Assembly (NCBI RefSeq): GCF_900290235.1
Contig: NZ_OLMK01000072.1
Coordinates: 1-64,000 of the forward strand
DNA from: Streptomyces sp. MA5143a
GTDB lineage: Bacteria; Actinomycetota; Actinomycetes; Streptomycetales; Streptomycetaceae
Direction of reading: 5' to 3'
Length of the DNA stretch: 64,000 bases
Part shown: positions 37,761 to 46,441 of the stretch, piece by piece
How positions within the stretch are numbered: the stretch's first letter is position 1
How the letters are laid out: each line of letters starts with the position of its first letter
The notes under the pieces: model-generated
Told to the model about the DNA's origin: nothing
Databases searched by the model: none
The model's input: the letters and a program-made list of their open reading frames with translations, nothing else
Program-made: the position numbers and the translations under genes

Positions 37761-38512
37761 ACCAGCGGCTCCTCTTCCGTGCTCGCCAGGATCTCGGCGA
37801 TGTGGACCGGCCGCATGCTCGTGCGCAGCCGGGCCATGGTGCCGCCGAGGTGCATGAGGCACGAGTTGTCGGCCGCGCACAGGGCCTCCGCGCCCGTGGA
37901 CTCCGCGTTGCGCACCTTGTCGCGGCCCATCGCCGCCGAGACGTCGGAGTTCTTCACGACGAAGGTGCCGCCGAAACCGCAGCACTCGTCCGCCCCCGGC
38001 AGCTCCACCAGCTCCAGCCCCTTCACCGCCTGGAGCAGCCGCCGCGGCCGCTCGCCGAGCCCGAGACCGCGCAGCCCGTGGCAGGTCGGGTGGTAGGTGA
38101 CCTTGTGCGGGTAGTACGCCCCGACGTCCGTCACGCCCAGCACGTCCACCAGGAACTCGGTCAGCTCGTACGTCTTCGGCACGACCGGCGCGAGCGTGCG
38201 CGCCAGCGTGTCGCCGCGCCCCTCGGCGCGCGCCCGCTCACCCATCCGCGGATACAGCTCCCGCACCATCGCCCCGCACGACCCGGACGGCGTCACGATC
38301 GCCTCGTACCCACCGAATACATCGGAGAACTTTCGGGCCAGGGGTTCCGCCTGATGTCGGTACCCGGTGTTGTAGTGGGCCTGCCCGCAGCAGGTCTGAT
38401 CCATCGGGAAGTCCACCTCGACGCCCAGCCTGGTCAGCAGTTTCACCACGGCGCGGCCGGTTTCCGGATAGAGCGTGTCGTTGACACAGGTCAGGAACAG
38501 AGCGACACGCAT
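37757..38512 (-). CDS. lutA: Lactate utilization Fe-S oxidoreductase LutA
   Basis: 251 residues with two CCG domains (Cys-rich, as in GlpC and heterodisulfide reductase). The motifs are DQTCCGQAHYN with TPSGSCGAMV in the first half, and DECCGFGGTF with NSCLMHLGG in the second. LutA, LutB and LutC together oxidise L-lactate. ATG 38512 has AAGGAG six bases upstream. It lies 223 bases after rhaB on the same strand, so it may have its own promoter or be read through from the rhamnose genes. Confidence 0.88.
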   Translation of the reverse strand: MRVALFLTCVNDTLYPETGRAVVKLLTRLGVEVDFPMDQTCCGQAHYNTGYRHQAEPLARKFSDVFGGYEAIVTPSGSCGAMVRELYPRMGERARAEGRGDTLARTLAPVVPKTYELTEFLVDVLGVTDVGAYYPHKVTYHPTCHGLRGLGLGERPRRLLQAVKGLELVELPGADECCGFGGTFVVKNSDVSAAMGRDKVRNAESTGAEALCAADNSCLMHLGGTMARLRTSMRPVHIAEILASTEEEPLV

Positions 38513-38651
38513 CGCGGCTCCTTGAGGGGTCGGTCATCGGATGAAAGCAGGGTACGACGCCAACGCCCCGAGGGCGAGGGGCCCCGCTGGCCGGAATCGC
38601 CGCGCGGGGCCCGCCCGTCACCGGGCAGGGGAGGACGTCGAGCAGGAAACA

Positions 38652-38708
38652 CACCGGCCGCCGGAGCGGGCGTCAGCCCTGAGCGCACCGGCCGCCGGAG
38701 CGGGCGTC
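38652..38708. repeat. 23-bp direct repeat between rhaB and lutA
   Basis: Identical 23-base copies at 38652-38674 and 38686-38708, 34 bases apart centre to centre, both containing GGCCGCCGGAGCGGG. Could be a regulatory or duplication remnant. Confidence 0.7.
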
Positions 38709-38735
38709 GACCCGGCACAGGCCGCCGGGCGCCTC

Positions 38736-40184
38736 TCACGCCCGCGCGAGCCGGTCCTGCGCCGCGCGCCAGGCCGCCGGGTCGCCCTGCGGCTCGTACC
38801 GCGTCAGCGGCTGCGTGCGGGCGACGAGCCCGCGCATCGAGGCCCGGTCGTCGACGACGCCGTGCGTGCGGGCCTGGACCAGGACGTTGCCCAGGGCCGC
38901 GGCCTCCGCGGGGCCCGCCACCACCGGCAGCCCACAGGCGTCGGCGGTGAGCTGGCACAGCAGGGCGTTGCGGGTGCCGCCCCCGACGATGTGGACGACG
39001 TCCACCGGGTGGTCCGCCAGCGCCTGGGCCTCGGCGACGGCCCGCCGGTGGGCGAGGGCGAGGGAGTCGAGGATGCAGCGGGTGACCTCCGCGGGGGAGG
39101 AGGGCACCGGCTGCCCCGACTCCCGGCACGCCGCGGCGATCCGCTCCGGCATCCGGCCGGGCGCGAGGAACGCCGAGTCCCCCGCGTCCACGACCGACCG
39201 CAGCGCCGGCACCCCGGCGGCGGCCCCCAGCAGCTCCCCGAGATCCGGGCCCCCCCAGTCCCGTACGCACTCCTGCAGCAGCCACAGGCCCATGATGTTC
39301 CGCAGATAGCGGACCGTGCCGTCGAGCCCCAGCTCGTTGGTGAAGTTGGCGGCCCGGCTCTCCTCGGTCAGCACCGGCGCGTCCAGCTCCAGCCCGGCCA
39401 GCGACCAGGTGCCGGTGCAGATGTACGCGAACCGCTCACCGGTGGCGGGTACGGCCGCGACCGCCGAGGCGGTGTCGTGGGAGCCCACGGTCGTCACCGG
39501 CACCGGCCCGGTCAGCCCCGTCTCCTCCAGCACCCGCGGCCGTAGCAGCCCCGCCGGGTCGCCCGGCCGCCGCAGCGGCCCGAACAGCTCCAGGTCGACC
39601 CCGAGCCGCTCCGCCACGCCGTACGCCCAGTCACGGGTGCGCGGATCGATCAGCTGGGTCGTGGACGCGTTCGTCAGCTCCGTGCCGACCTCACCGGTGA
39701 GCCAGTACGACAGCAGGTCCGGGATGAGCAGCAGCCGCCTCGCGTACGCCAGCTGCGCCGACGACCTGGCGGCGATCAGCTGGTACAGCGTGTTGAAGGG
39801 GGCGTACTGCAACCCGGTGGCAGCGTACAGCTCGGCGGCGGGCACGGTGGCCCACGCCTTCTCGGCGACGCCGTCGGTGCGGGTGTCCCGGTAGTGCACC
39901 GGGTTGCCGAGGAGTGCCCCGTCGGCGTCCAGCAGCCCGTAGTCGACGGCCCAGCTGTCGATGCCGACGGAGTCGACCGGCCCGGCCGCCTTCAGCCCGT
40001 CGAGAACCCCCGCGTACAGGGCGAGCACGTCCCAGCGCAGCCCCTCGGGCGTGCGCACCGGCCGGTTGGGGAACCGGTGCGCCTCGACCAGCTCCAGCGA
40101 GTCCCGGCTCGCCCGGCCGACCATGACCCGCCCGCTGGACGCGCCGAGGTCGACCGCGGCGTAGGACTTCACGGCCGTGCTCAT
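38736..40184 (-). CDS. rhaB: Rhamnulokinase
   Basis: 482 residues of the FGGY carbohydrate kinase family. It has AVDLGASSGRVMVG (phosphate 1) at the start, VGIDSWAVDYGLLD, VGSHDTASAVAAVP (catalytic Asp) and a C-terminal VHIVGGGTRNALLCQL adenosine loop. It phosphorylates L-rhamnulose at O-1. The start overlaps the rhaEW stop by 4 bases. The Asp-rich active site and pathway neighbours make rhamnulose rather than fuculose or xylulose the likely substrate. Confidence 0.92.
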   Translation of the reverse strand: MSTAVKSYAAVDLGASSGRVMVGRASRDSLELVEAHRFPNRPVRTPEGLRWDVLALYAGVLDGLKAAGPVDSVGIDSWAVDYGLLDADGALLGNPVHYRDTRTDGVAEKAWATVPAAELYAATGLQYAPFNTLYQLIAARSSAQLAYARRLLLIPDLLSYWLTGEVGTELTNASTTQLIDPRTRDWAYGVAERLGVDLELFGPLRRPGDPAGLLRPRVLEETGLTGPVPVTTVGSHDTASAVAAVPATGERFAYICTGTWSLAGLELDAPVLTEESRAANFTNELGLDGTVRYLRNIMGLWLLQECVRDWGGPDLGELLGAAAGVPALRSVVDAGDSAFLAPGRMPERIAAACRESGQPVPSSPAEVTRCILDSLALAHRRAVAEAQALADHPVDVVHIVGGGTRNALLCQLTADACGLPVVAGPAEAAALGNVLVQARTHGVVDDRASMRGLVARTQPLTRYEPQGDPAAWRAAQDRLARA

Positions 40185-42220
40185 CGCAGGAAGGCGGCGG
40201 CGACGCCGGCGTCGACCGGGACGTGCAGCCCGGTGGTGTGCGTCAGCTCCCCGCCGGTCAGCGCGAACACCGCGTTGGCGACGTGCTCGGGCAGCACCTC
40301 CCGCTTGAGGATGGTCCGCTGGGCGTAGAACTCGCCGAGCTTCCCCTCCTCGATGCCGTACGTCGCCGCCCGCTGGGCGCCCCAGCCGCCGGCGAAGATG
40401 CCGGAGCCCCGCACCACCCCGTCCGGGTTGACGCCGTTGACGCGGATGCCGTGCTCGCCCAGCTCGGCGGCGAGCAGCCGCACCTGGTGGGCCTGGTCGG
40501 CCTTGGTGGCGGAGTAGGCGATGTTGTTGGGGCCGGCGAAGACGGCGTTCTTGGAGGCGATGTAGACGATGTCGCCGCCCAGCTTCTGCGCGATCATCAC
40601 CCGCGCCGCCTCACGCGACACCAGGAACGAACCGCGGGCCATGATGTCGTGCTGGAGATCCCAGTCCCTGGCGGAGGTCTCCAGCAGCGGCTTGGAGATC
40701 GAGATTCCGGCGTTGTTGACGACGAGATCGACCCCGCCGAAGGCGAGCACGGCCGCCTTGAAGGCCCCGGCGATCTGCTCCTCGTCGGTCACGTCGACCG
40801 TCACGGCGACGGCCTTGTCGGCCCCGCCCAGCTCCTCGGCCACGGCGGCGGCGTTCTCGCCGTTCAGATCGGCGACGACGACACACGCCCCCTCCGCGAC
40901 CAGCCGGTGGGCGATCGCCCTGCCGATCCCGCTGCCCGCCCCCGTCACCAGTGCCACCCGGGTGGCCAGCGGCTTCGGCTTCGGCATCCGCTGGAGCTTG
41001 GCCTCCTCGAGGGCCCAGTACTCGATGCGGAACTTCTCCGACTCCTCGATCGGCGCGTACGTGGAGACCGCCTCGGCGCCCCGCATCACGTTGATCGCGT
41101 TGACGTAGAACTCTCCGGCCACCCGCGCCGTCTGCTTGTCCTTGCCGAAGCTGAACATGCCGACGCCCGGGACCAGCACGATCGCCGGGTCGGCGCCGCG
41201 CATCGCGGGGGAGTCGGGCTCGGCGTGCCGCCGGTAGTAGGCCGCGTACTCCTCGCGGTACTCGGCGTGCAGCTCCGTCAGCCGGGCGATCGCCGTGTCC
41301 AGGTCCGCGGTCGGGGGGAGGTCCAGCACGAGCGGGCGGACCTTCGTCCGGAGGAAGTGGTCCGGGCACGAGGTGCCCAGCGCGGCGAGCCGCGGGTGCT
41401 CCGCGCTCGCCAGGAAGTCGAGCACGACGTCGGAGTCGGTGAAGTGCCCCACCTGCGGCTTGTCCCGCGAGGCGATGGCCCGCACATGCGGCGCGAGCGC
41501 GGCGGCCCGCTCCCGGCGCGCCCCGGCCTCCAGCGCCTCGTACCCCTCGACCACCGGCCCGAACGGCTCGGCCTTCCCCTTCTCCCGGAGGAACGCCTCG
41601 GCGGTGCGGATGATGTGGAGCGAGTTCCGCTCGCACTCCTCGGCGGTGTCGCCCCAGGCGGTGATGCCGTGCCCGCCGAGCACACAGCCGACGGCCCCCG
41701 GGTTGTCCCGCTTCACGGCGGCGATGTCCAGCCCCAGCTGGAAGCCGGGCCGACGCCACGGCACCCACACCACGCTGTCCCCGAAACACTCGGCGGTCAG
41801 CTTCTCCCCGTCGGCCGCGCAGGCCAGCGCGATCCCGGAGTCCGGGTGCAGATGGTCGACGTGGGCGGCGTCCACGAGCCCGTGCATGGCCGTGTCGATC
41901 GACGGGGCCGCCCCGCCCTTGCCGTGCAGGCAGTAGTCGAACGCGGCGACCATCTCGTCCTCGCGCTCCACCCCCGGGTACACGTCGACGAGCGCCCGCA
42001 TCCGGTCCAGCCGCAGCACGGCAAGCCCGGCCTCGGTGAGCGTCCCGAGGTCGCCCCCGGACCCCTTCACCCACATCAGCTCCACATCACCCCCGGTGAC
42101 GGGGTCGGTGTCGCTCCCCTTGGCGGACGCGTTGCCACCGGCGTAGTTGGTGTTCCGGGGATCGGCACCGAGCCGCCGGGACCGGGCGAGCAGAGCTGCG
42201 GCTTCGGGATGGGTTGCCAT
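40181..42220 (-). CDS. rhaEW: Bifunctional rhamnulose-1-phosphate aldolase / lactaldehyde dehydrogenase (RhaEW)
   Basis: 679 residues in two parts. Residues about 1-400 are a class II aldolase with zinc histidines in HVDHLHPDSG and NYAGGNASAKG. Residues about 425-679 are an SDR domain with TGAGSGIGRA, NNAGIS and YSATK. Such fusions (B. subtilis YuxG/RhaEW type) split rhamnulose-1-phosphate into DHAP and L-lactaldehyde and then oxidise the aldehyde to L-lactate, which the adjacent LutABC can use. It is coupled to rhaB (ATGA overlap). Confidence 0.92.
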   Translation of the reverse strand: MATHPEAAALLARSRRLGADPRNTNYAGGNASAKGSDTDPVTGGDVELMWVKGSGGDLGTLTEAGLAVLRLDRMRALVDVYPGVEREDEMVAAFDYCLHGKGGAAPSIDTAMHGLVDAAHVDHLHPDSGIALACAADGEKLTAECFGDSVVWVPWRRPGFQLGLDIAAVKRDNPGAVGCVLGGHGITAWGDTAEECERNSLHIIRTAEAFLREKGKAEPFGPVVEGYEALEAGARRERAAALAPHVRAIASRDKPQVGHFTDSDVVLDFLASAEHPRLAALGTSCPDHFLRTKVRPLVLDLPPTADLDTAIARLTELHAEYREEYAAYYRRHAEPDSPAMRGADPAIVLVPGVGMFSFGKDKQTARVAGEFYVNAINVMRGAEAVSTYAPIEESEKFRIEYWALEEAKLQRMPKPKPLATRVALVTGAGSGIGRAIAHRLVAEGACVVVADLNGENAAAVAEELGGADKAVAVTVDVTDEEQIAGAFKAAVLAFGGVDLVVNNAGISISKPLLETSARDWDLQHDIMARGSFLVSREAARVMIAQKLGGDIVYIASKNAVFAGPNNIAYSATKADQAHQVRLLAAELGEHGIRVNGVNPDGVVRGSGIFAGGWGAQRAATYGIEEGKLGEFYAQRTILKREVLPEHVANAVFALTGGELTHTTGLHVPVDAGVAAAFLR

Positions 42221-42316
42221 GTGCGATCAATCCTTACGGTGAGATGAGTACGGGGGGTACGGAATACGGCTCGGGGGTACGGGGCGCGTCGCCGAGTGCG
42301 GGTGCGCGGGGCCTCT

Positions 42317-42410
42317 CGCGCAGTTCCCCGCGCCCCCAAGGCCCAGGCCCTGCGGGCCTGAAGAGCACGGGGCGCAGCCCCTGCTTTTCAGGGGCGCGGG
42401 GAACTGCGCG
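42317..42410. repeat. Nested inverted-repeat element (Streptomyces intergenic type)
   Basis: Outer arms of 20 perfect bases (42317-42336 and 42391-42410, with CGCAGTTCCCCGCGCCCC) enclose two smaller perfect hairpins, CAGGCCC-TGC-GGGCCTG (42344-42360) and GGGGC-GCA-GCCCC (42369-42381). The motif is common between Streptomyces genes. It sits between rhaI and rhaEW and may terminate or protect the transcript. Confidence 0.85.
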
Positions 42411-42470
42411 ACCAGCCACGAACGGCCCACAGCCCGCAACGAACAAGCACAGGCAGACGGAACCCGGAGA

Positions 42471-43631
42471 TCACGCCCCCCAGCCGGCCTGCTCGCCTCC
42501 CACCCGCTCCTCGACGATCTTCGAGGCCCACCCGGACGCGCGGTACGCCTTCAGCGGTTCGGGGTCCAGCCCCATCTCCTCCCGCACCTCACGGAGCAGC
42601 GGCCGCACGTCCGTGTTGTACGCGTCCATCAGTACGGCGTTGGCCTCCAGCACGTCCCCGGCCCGCTGAGCGGAGCGCAGCGCCTCCCCGTCCACCAGCA
42701 GCGCCTTCGCCGTGGCCTCCTGGACGTTCATCACCGACCGGATGATCGCCGGGATCTTCGCCTCGATGTTGTGGCACTGGTCGAGCATGAACGCGACCTC
42801 GGGAGTGAACCCGCCGCCGCGCACCACCTCGTACATGATCCGGAACAGCTGGAAGGGGTCGGCCGCGCCGACCATCAGGTCGTCGTCGGCGTAGAACCGG
42901 GAGTTGAAGTCGAACGCGCCGAGCTTCCCCTCCCGCAGCAGCGTCGCCACGATGAACTCGATGTTGGTGCCCGGGGCATGGTGGCCGGTGTCGACGACGA
43001 CCTGCGCCTTCGGCCCGAGCTTCAGACAGTGGGCGTAGGCGGTGCCCCAGTCCGGGACGTCGGTCGTGTAGAACGCCGGCTCGAAGAACTTGTACTCCAG
43101 CAGCATCCGCTGCCCGTCCCCGAGCCGCTCGTACACCTCGGCCAGCCCCTCGGCCAGCCGGTCCTGCCGCTCGCGCACATCGTCCTGGCCGGGGTAGTTC
43201 GTGCCGTCCGCGAACCACAGCTTCAGATCGCGGGACCCGGTGGCGTCCATGATGTCGACGCACTCCAGCAGATGGTCGACGGCCTTGCGGCGGACCGTCG
43301 CGTCCGGGTGGCAGATGCTGCCCAGCTTGTAGTCGTCGTCCTGGAAGGTGTTGGAGTTGATCGCGCCGAGCCGCACACCCCGCTGCTGGGCGTGCTTGGC
43401 GAGCGCCGCGTAGTCGTCGACCTTGTCCCAGGGGATGTGCAGCGCCACGGTCGGGGCCACGCCCGTGTACTCGTGCACCTTGCCGGCGTCGTCCAGCTTC
43501 TCCCAGGGGTTGCGCGGCACACCGGCCTGGGCGAAGACCTTGAAACGGGTTCCGGAGTTTCCGTACGCCCACGACGGCGTCTCGACGGCCTGGGTCTTGA
43601 GGGCGGCCTTCACCGCGGCGAGCTCGGTCAC
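42471..43631 (-). CDS. rhaI: L-rhamnose isomerase
   Basis: 386 residues of the P. stutzeri-type L-rhamnose isomerase family (TIM barrel). LLEYKFFEPAFYTTD, VVVDTGHHAPGTNIEF and FDFNSRFYADDDL contain the Glu, Asp and His metal ligands. It converts L-rhamnose to L-rhamnulose. It is the first gene of the leftward rhamnose unit and lies behind a promoter with a LacI-type operator. A 250-bp gap with a nested hairpin separates it from rhaEW. Confidence 0.92.
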   Translation of the reverse strand: MTELAAVKAALKTQAVETPSWAYGNSGTRFKVFAQAGVPRNPWEKLDDAGKVHEYTGVAPTVALHIPWDKVDDYAALAKHAQQRGVRLGAINSNTFQDDDYKLGSICHPDATVRRKAVDHLLECVDIMDATGSRDLKLWFADGTNYPGQDDVRERQDRLAEGLAEVYERLGDGQRMLLEYKFFEPAFYTTDVPDWGTAYAHCLKLGPKAQVVVDTGHHAPGTNIEFIVATLLREGKLGAFDFNSRFYADDDLMVGAADPFQLFRIMYEVVRGGGFTPEVAFMLDQCHNIEAKIPAIIRSVMNVQEATAKALLVDGEALRSAQRAGDVLEANAVLMDAYNTDVRPLLREVREEMGLDPEPLKAYRASGWASKIVEERVGGEQAGWGA

Positions 43632-43657
43632 GTCAGGGCTCCTACCGACTTTGATGT

Positions 43658-43706
43658 CTGAAACGATTCAGCACGGGAAACTATGAGCGGCTCGTCCGAC
43701 TGTCAA
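43658..43706 (-). promoter_or_regulatory. rhaI promoter with LacI-type operator
   Basis: Reading leftward: -35 TTGACA (43701-43706), 17-base spacer, -10 TAGTTT (43678-43683), then the palindrome CTGAATCGTTTCAG (43658-43671) just past the start point. A bound LacI protein there would block transcription. Confidence 0.7.
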
Positions 43707-43754
43707 CCCCCCAGGTCAAGACTGTCGTCCGTGATCCTGTTGTGACCTCATCTA

Positions 43755-43769
43755 TCGAAAAATTTTCGA
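43755..43769. promoter_or_regulatory. Palindrome TCGAAAAATTTTCGA
   Basis: A 15-base, AT-rich palindrome midway between the two divergent rhamnose promoters, about 10 bp upstream of the rightward -35. Its position suits an activator or a second regulator. Confidence 0.5.
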
Positions 43770-43779
43770 CCGGAACCCA

Positions 43780-43835
43780 TTGACGTGACCTGCATGGGGT
43801 GCCTAACGTCCCGGCAACCTAGTTGAAACCTTTCA
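43780..43835 (+). promoter_or_regulatory. Rhamnose transporter promoter with LacI-type operator
   Basis: -35 TTGACG (43780-43785), 18-base spacer, -10 TAACGT (43804-43809), then TGAAACCTTTCA (43824-43835) after the start point. The operator matches the rhaI one in ten of 12 positions (TGAAAC-ga/ct-TTCA). Confidence 0.7.
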
Positions 43836-43886
43836 CGACGCGGTGAGGGCTCGGCCCTCCGCCACCGGCGTCGTCGAGGAGCCCCC

Positions 43887-45404
43887 ATGACAGACCGGTC
43901 CGACACGGGTCCGGCCCCCGTTCTCGCGCTGAAGGACATCTCCAAGTCCTTCGGCGCCGTACGCGCCCTGCGGGACGTGTCCCTCGAACTGTTCCCGGGC
44001 GAGGTGCACGCACTCGCCGGCGAGAACGGAGCGGGCAAGTCGACCCTGATCAAGACCCTCGCCGGGGTGCACCGACCGGACTCCGGCCAGGTGCTCCTCG
44101 ACGGAGTGCCCACGGTGTTCCACGGTCCGGCCGACGCCCGCGACGCGGGCATCGCCGTGATCTACCAGGAGCCCACGCTCTTCCCCGACCTGTCGATCGC
44201 CGAGAACATCTTCATGGGCCGCCAACCCCGGCGCGCCCTCGGCCGGATCGACCACAAGGCCACGCACGCGGCGACCCTCGCCCTGATGCGGCGGCTCGGC
44301 GTCGAACTCGACCCGGACCGTCCGGCACGCGGCCTGTCCATCGCCGACCAGCAGATCGTCGAGATCGCCAAGGCCCTGTCCTTCGACGCCCGCGTCCTGA
44401 TCATGGACGAGCCGACGGCGGCCCTCACCGGCAGCGAGGTGGCCCGCCTCTTCGGTGTCGTCCGCACCCTGCGCGAGCAGGGTTCCGCCGTCCTGTTCAT
44501 CTCCCACCGTCTGGAGGAGATCTTCCAGATCTGCCGGCGGGTCACCACCCTGCGCGACGGCGCCTGGATCTCCAGCGAACCCGTCGACGGCATGACCGAG
44601 GACGATCTGGTGCGTCGCATGGTGGGCCGCGACCTGGAGGAGCTGTACCCCAAGCAGGAGGTCGAGCCCGGCGAGGTCGCCCTGAGCGTGCGTCGACTGA
44701 CCCGTGAGGGCGTCTTCACCGATGTCTCCTTCGACGTCCGCCGCGGCGAGATCGTCGGCCTGGCCGGCCTCGTCGGCGCCGGCCGCACCGAGGTGGCACG
44801 GGCCGTCTTCGGCGTGGACCGCTGGGACGCGGGCGAGGTCGCCGTCGACGGGAAGCCCCTCACCAACGGGGCGCCCTCCACCGCCATGTCCGCCGGGCTC
44901 GCCCTGGTCCCCGAGGACCGCCGCGCCCAGGGCCTGGTGATGGACATGTCCATCGAACGCAACATCGGCCTCACCGGCCTCCGCACGACCGTGAAGGCCG
45001 GCCTGGTGGACCGCGGCGCCGAACGCAGCCGCTCCCTCGACTGGGCGGTCAAGCTCCAGGTGAAGTACGCCCGCCTCGCGGACACCGTCAACACGCTGTC
45101 CGGCGGCAACCAGCAGAAGGTCGTCCTCGCCAAGTGGCTCGCCACCGGCCCGAAGGTGCTGATCGTCGACGAGCCCACCCGCGGCATCGACGTCGGCACC
45201 AAGGCCGAGGTCCACCGCCTCCTCAGTCAGCTCGCCGCCGACGGTGTGGCGGTCCTGATGATCTCCTCCGACCTGCCCGAGATCCTCGGCATGGCCGACC
45301 GCGTGCTCGTGATGCACGAGGGCCGGCTCACCGCCGAGATCCCTCGCTCCGAAGCCACCGAGGAAACCGTGATGGCCGCAGCCACGGGGAGGGCAGCCGC
45401 ATGA
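43887..45404 (+). CDS. rhaT: Rhamnose ABC transporter ATPase (RbsA-type, two NBDs)
   Basis: 505 residues with two nucleotide-binding domains. NBD1 has Walker A GENGAGKST (residues 45-53), SIADQQIVEIAKAL signature and Walker B VLIMDEPTAALT. NBD2 has a degenerate Walker A (GLVGAGRTEV), signature LSGGNQQK and Walker B VLIVDEPTRGIDVG. This is the CUT2 sugar transporter layout. Order and content (ATPase, two permeases, binding protein, mutarotase) match the rhizobial RhaTPQS system, hence the rhamnose call. Stop overlaps the next ATG. Confidence 0.88.
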   Translation: MTDRSDTGPAPVLALKDISKSFGAVRALRDVSLELFPGEVHALAGENGAGKSTLIKTLAGVHRPDSGQVLLDGVPTVFHGPADARDAGIAVIYQEPTLFPDLSIAENIFMGRQPRRALGRIDHKATHAATLALMRRLGVELDPDRPARGLSIADQQIVEIAKALSFDARVLIMDEPTAALTGSEVARLFGVVRTLREQGSAVLFISHRLEEIFQICRRVTTLRDGAWISSEPVDGMTEDDLVRRMVGRDLEELYPKQEVEPGEVALSVRRLTREGVFTDVSFDVRRGEIVGLAGLVGAGRTEVARAVFGVDRWDAGEVAVDGKPLTNGAPSTAMSAGLALVPEDRRAQGLVMDMSIERNIGLTGLRTTVKAGLVDRGAERSRSLDWAVKLQVKYARLADTVNTLSGGNQQKVVLAKWLATGPKVLIVDEPTRGIDVGTKAEVHRLLSQLAADGVAVLMISSDLPEILGMADRVLVMHEGRLTAEIPRSEATEETVMAAATGRAAA

Positions 45405-46441
45405 CGGTGACCGCCCCCGAGAACACCCCCGTCGCCGAGGTGCCCAGGTCCAGCGGCACCCGGCTCGTGGACCGCGTCTTCAAGATGCGTGAACTCGCCA
45501 TCCTGGTCGTCTTCGTGGCGATGGTCGTCGTCACCCAGCTCGGCAACAGCGAGTTCCTCACCGAGCAGGGCATCAAGGACCTGCTGCTCAACGCGACCAT
45601 CCTGGTGCTGGTCGCCGTCGGCCAGTCCCTGGTCGTCATCACCCGCAACGTCGACCTGTCGGTCGGCTCCACGCTCGGCATCAGCGCCTTCGCCGCCGGC
45701 ACCTATCTCCAGGGCGGCGGGAACGCGGTCGTGGCCGTGCTCCTCGCGGTCCTGATGGGCATCGGCTTCGGCCTGCTCAACGGGCTGCTCGTCAGCCTCG
45801 GCCAGGTGCCCGCCCTCGTCGTCACCCTCGGCACCCTCTACATCATCCGCGGCATCGACTCGATCTGGGTCGGCTCCCGGCAGATCGTCGCCTCCGGCCT
45901 GCCCGACGGGTTCATCGACTTCGGCTCCGGCGGCATCCTCGCGGTGCCCTACCTCGCCCTGATCGCAGCTGTGGTCCTGGTGGCGACGGCCTACTACCTG
46001 AAGCACTTCGGCAGCGGCCGCGAGCTGTACGCCCTCGGCTCCAACCCCGAGGCCGCCCGCCTCGCCGGCATCCCCGTCCGCAAGCGGATCCTGGTCGCCT
46101 ACACCTTCTGCGGCGCCCTCGCCGGCCTCGCGGGCGCCCTCTACCTGGCCCGCTTCGGCAACGTCGACTCCGGCACGGGCACCGGGTACGAACTGACCGT
46201 CGTCAGCGCGGTCGTGGTCGGCGGTGTCGTCTTCACCGGCGGCTCCGGCAGCGTCTACGGGGCCGCGCTCGGTGCCCTGCTGCTGACGTCCATCAACAGC
46301 GTCCTGCCCGCCCTCGGCGTCAGCTCGGTGTGGGTGCTCGCCATCAACGGCGTCCTGCTCATCCTCGCCATCGCCGTGGACCGCCTGGTCGCGCTGCGGG
46401 TGGCGACCGCCCTGAAGAAGAGGAACGCCCGCCATGGCTGA
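45401..46441 (+). CDS. rhaP: Rhamnose ABC transporter permease (first)
   Basis: 346 residues of the BPD_transp_2 (RbsC-like) family with eight to ten hydrophobic helices. The conserved LVVITRNVDLSVGS and the cytoplasmic loop ALGSNPEAARLAGIPVRKR contact the ATPase. It starts at an ATG overlapping the ATPase stop (ATGA) and its own end overlaps the next permease by 8 bases, so all three are coupled. Confidence 0.87.
   Translation: MTVTAPENTPVAEVPRSSGTRLVDRVFKMRELAILVVFVAMVVVTQLGNSEFLTEQGIKDLLLNATILVLVAVGQSLVVITRNVDLSVGSTLGISAFAAGTYLQGGGNAVVAVLLAVLMGIGFGLLNGLLVSLGQVPALVVTLGTLYIIRGIDSIWVGSRQIVASGLPDGFIDFGSGGILAVPYLALIAAVVLVATAYYLKHFGSGRELYALGSNPEAARLAGIPVRKRILVAYTFCGALAGLAGALYLARFGNVDSGTGTGYELTVVSAVVVGGVVFTGGSGSVYGAALGALLLTSINSVLPALGVSSVWVLAINGVLLILAIAVDRLVALRVATALKKRNARHG

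Noticed and set aside
42221..42470. Insertion sequence remnant
   Set aside because: No transposase piece or target duplication; the structure is the common intergenic inverted repeat of Streptomyces.
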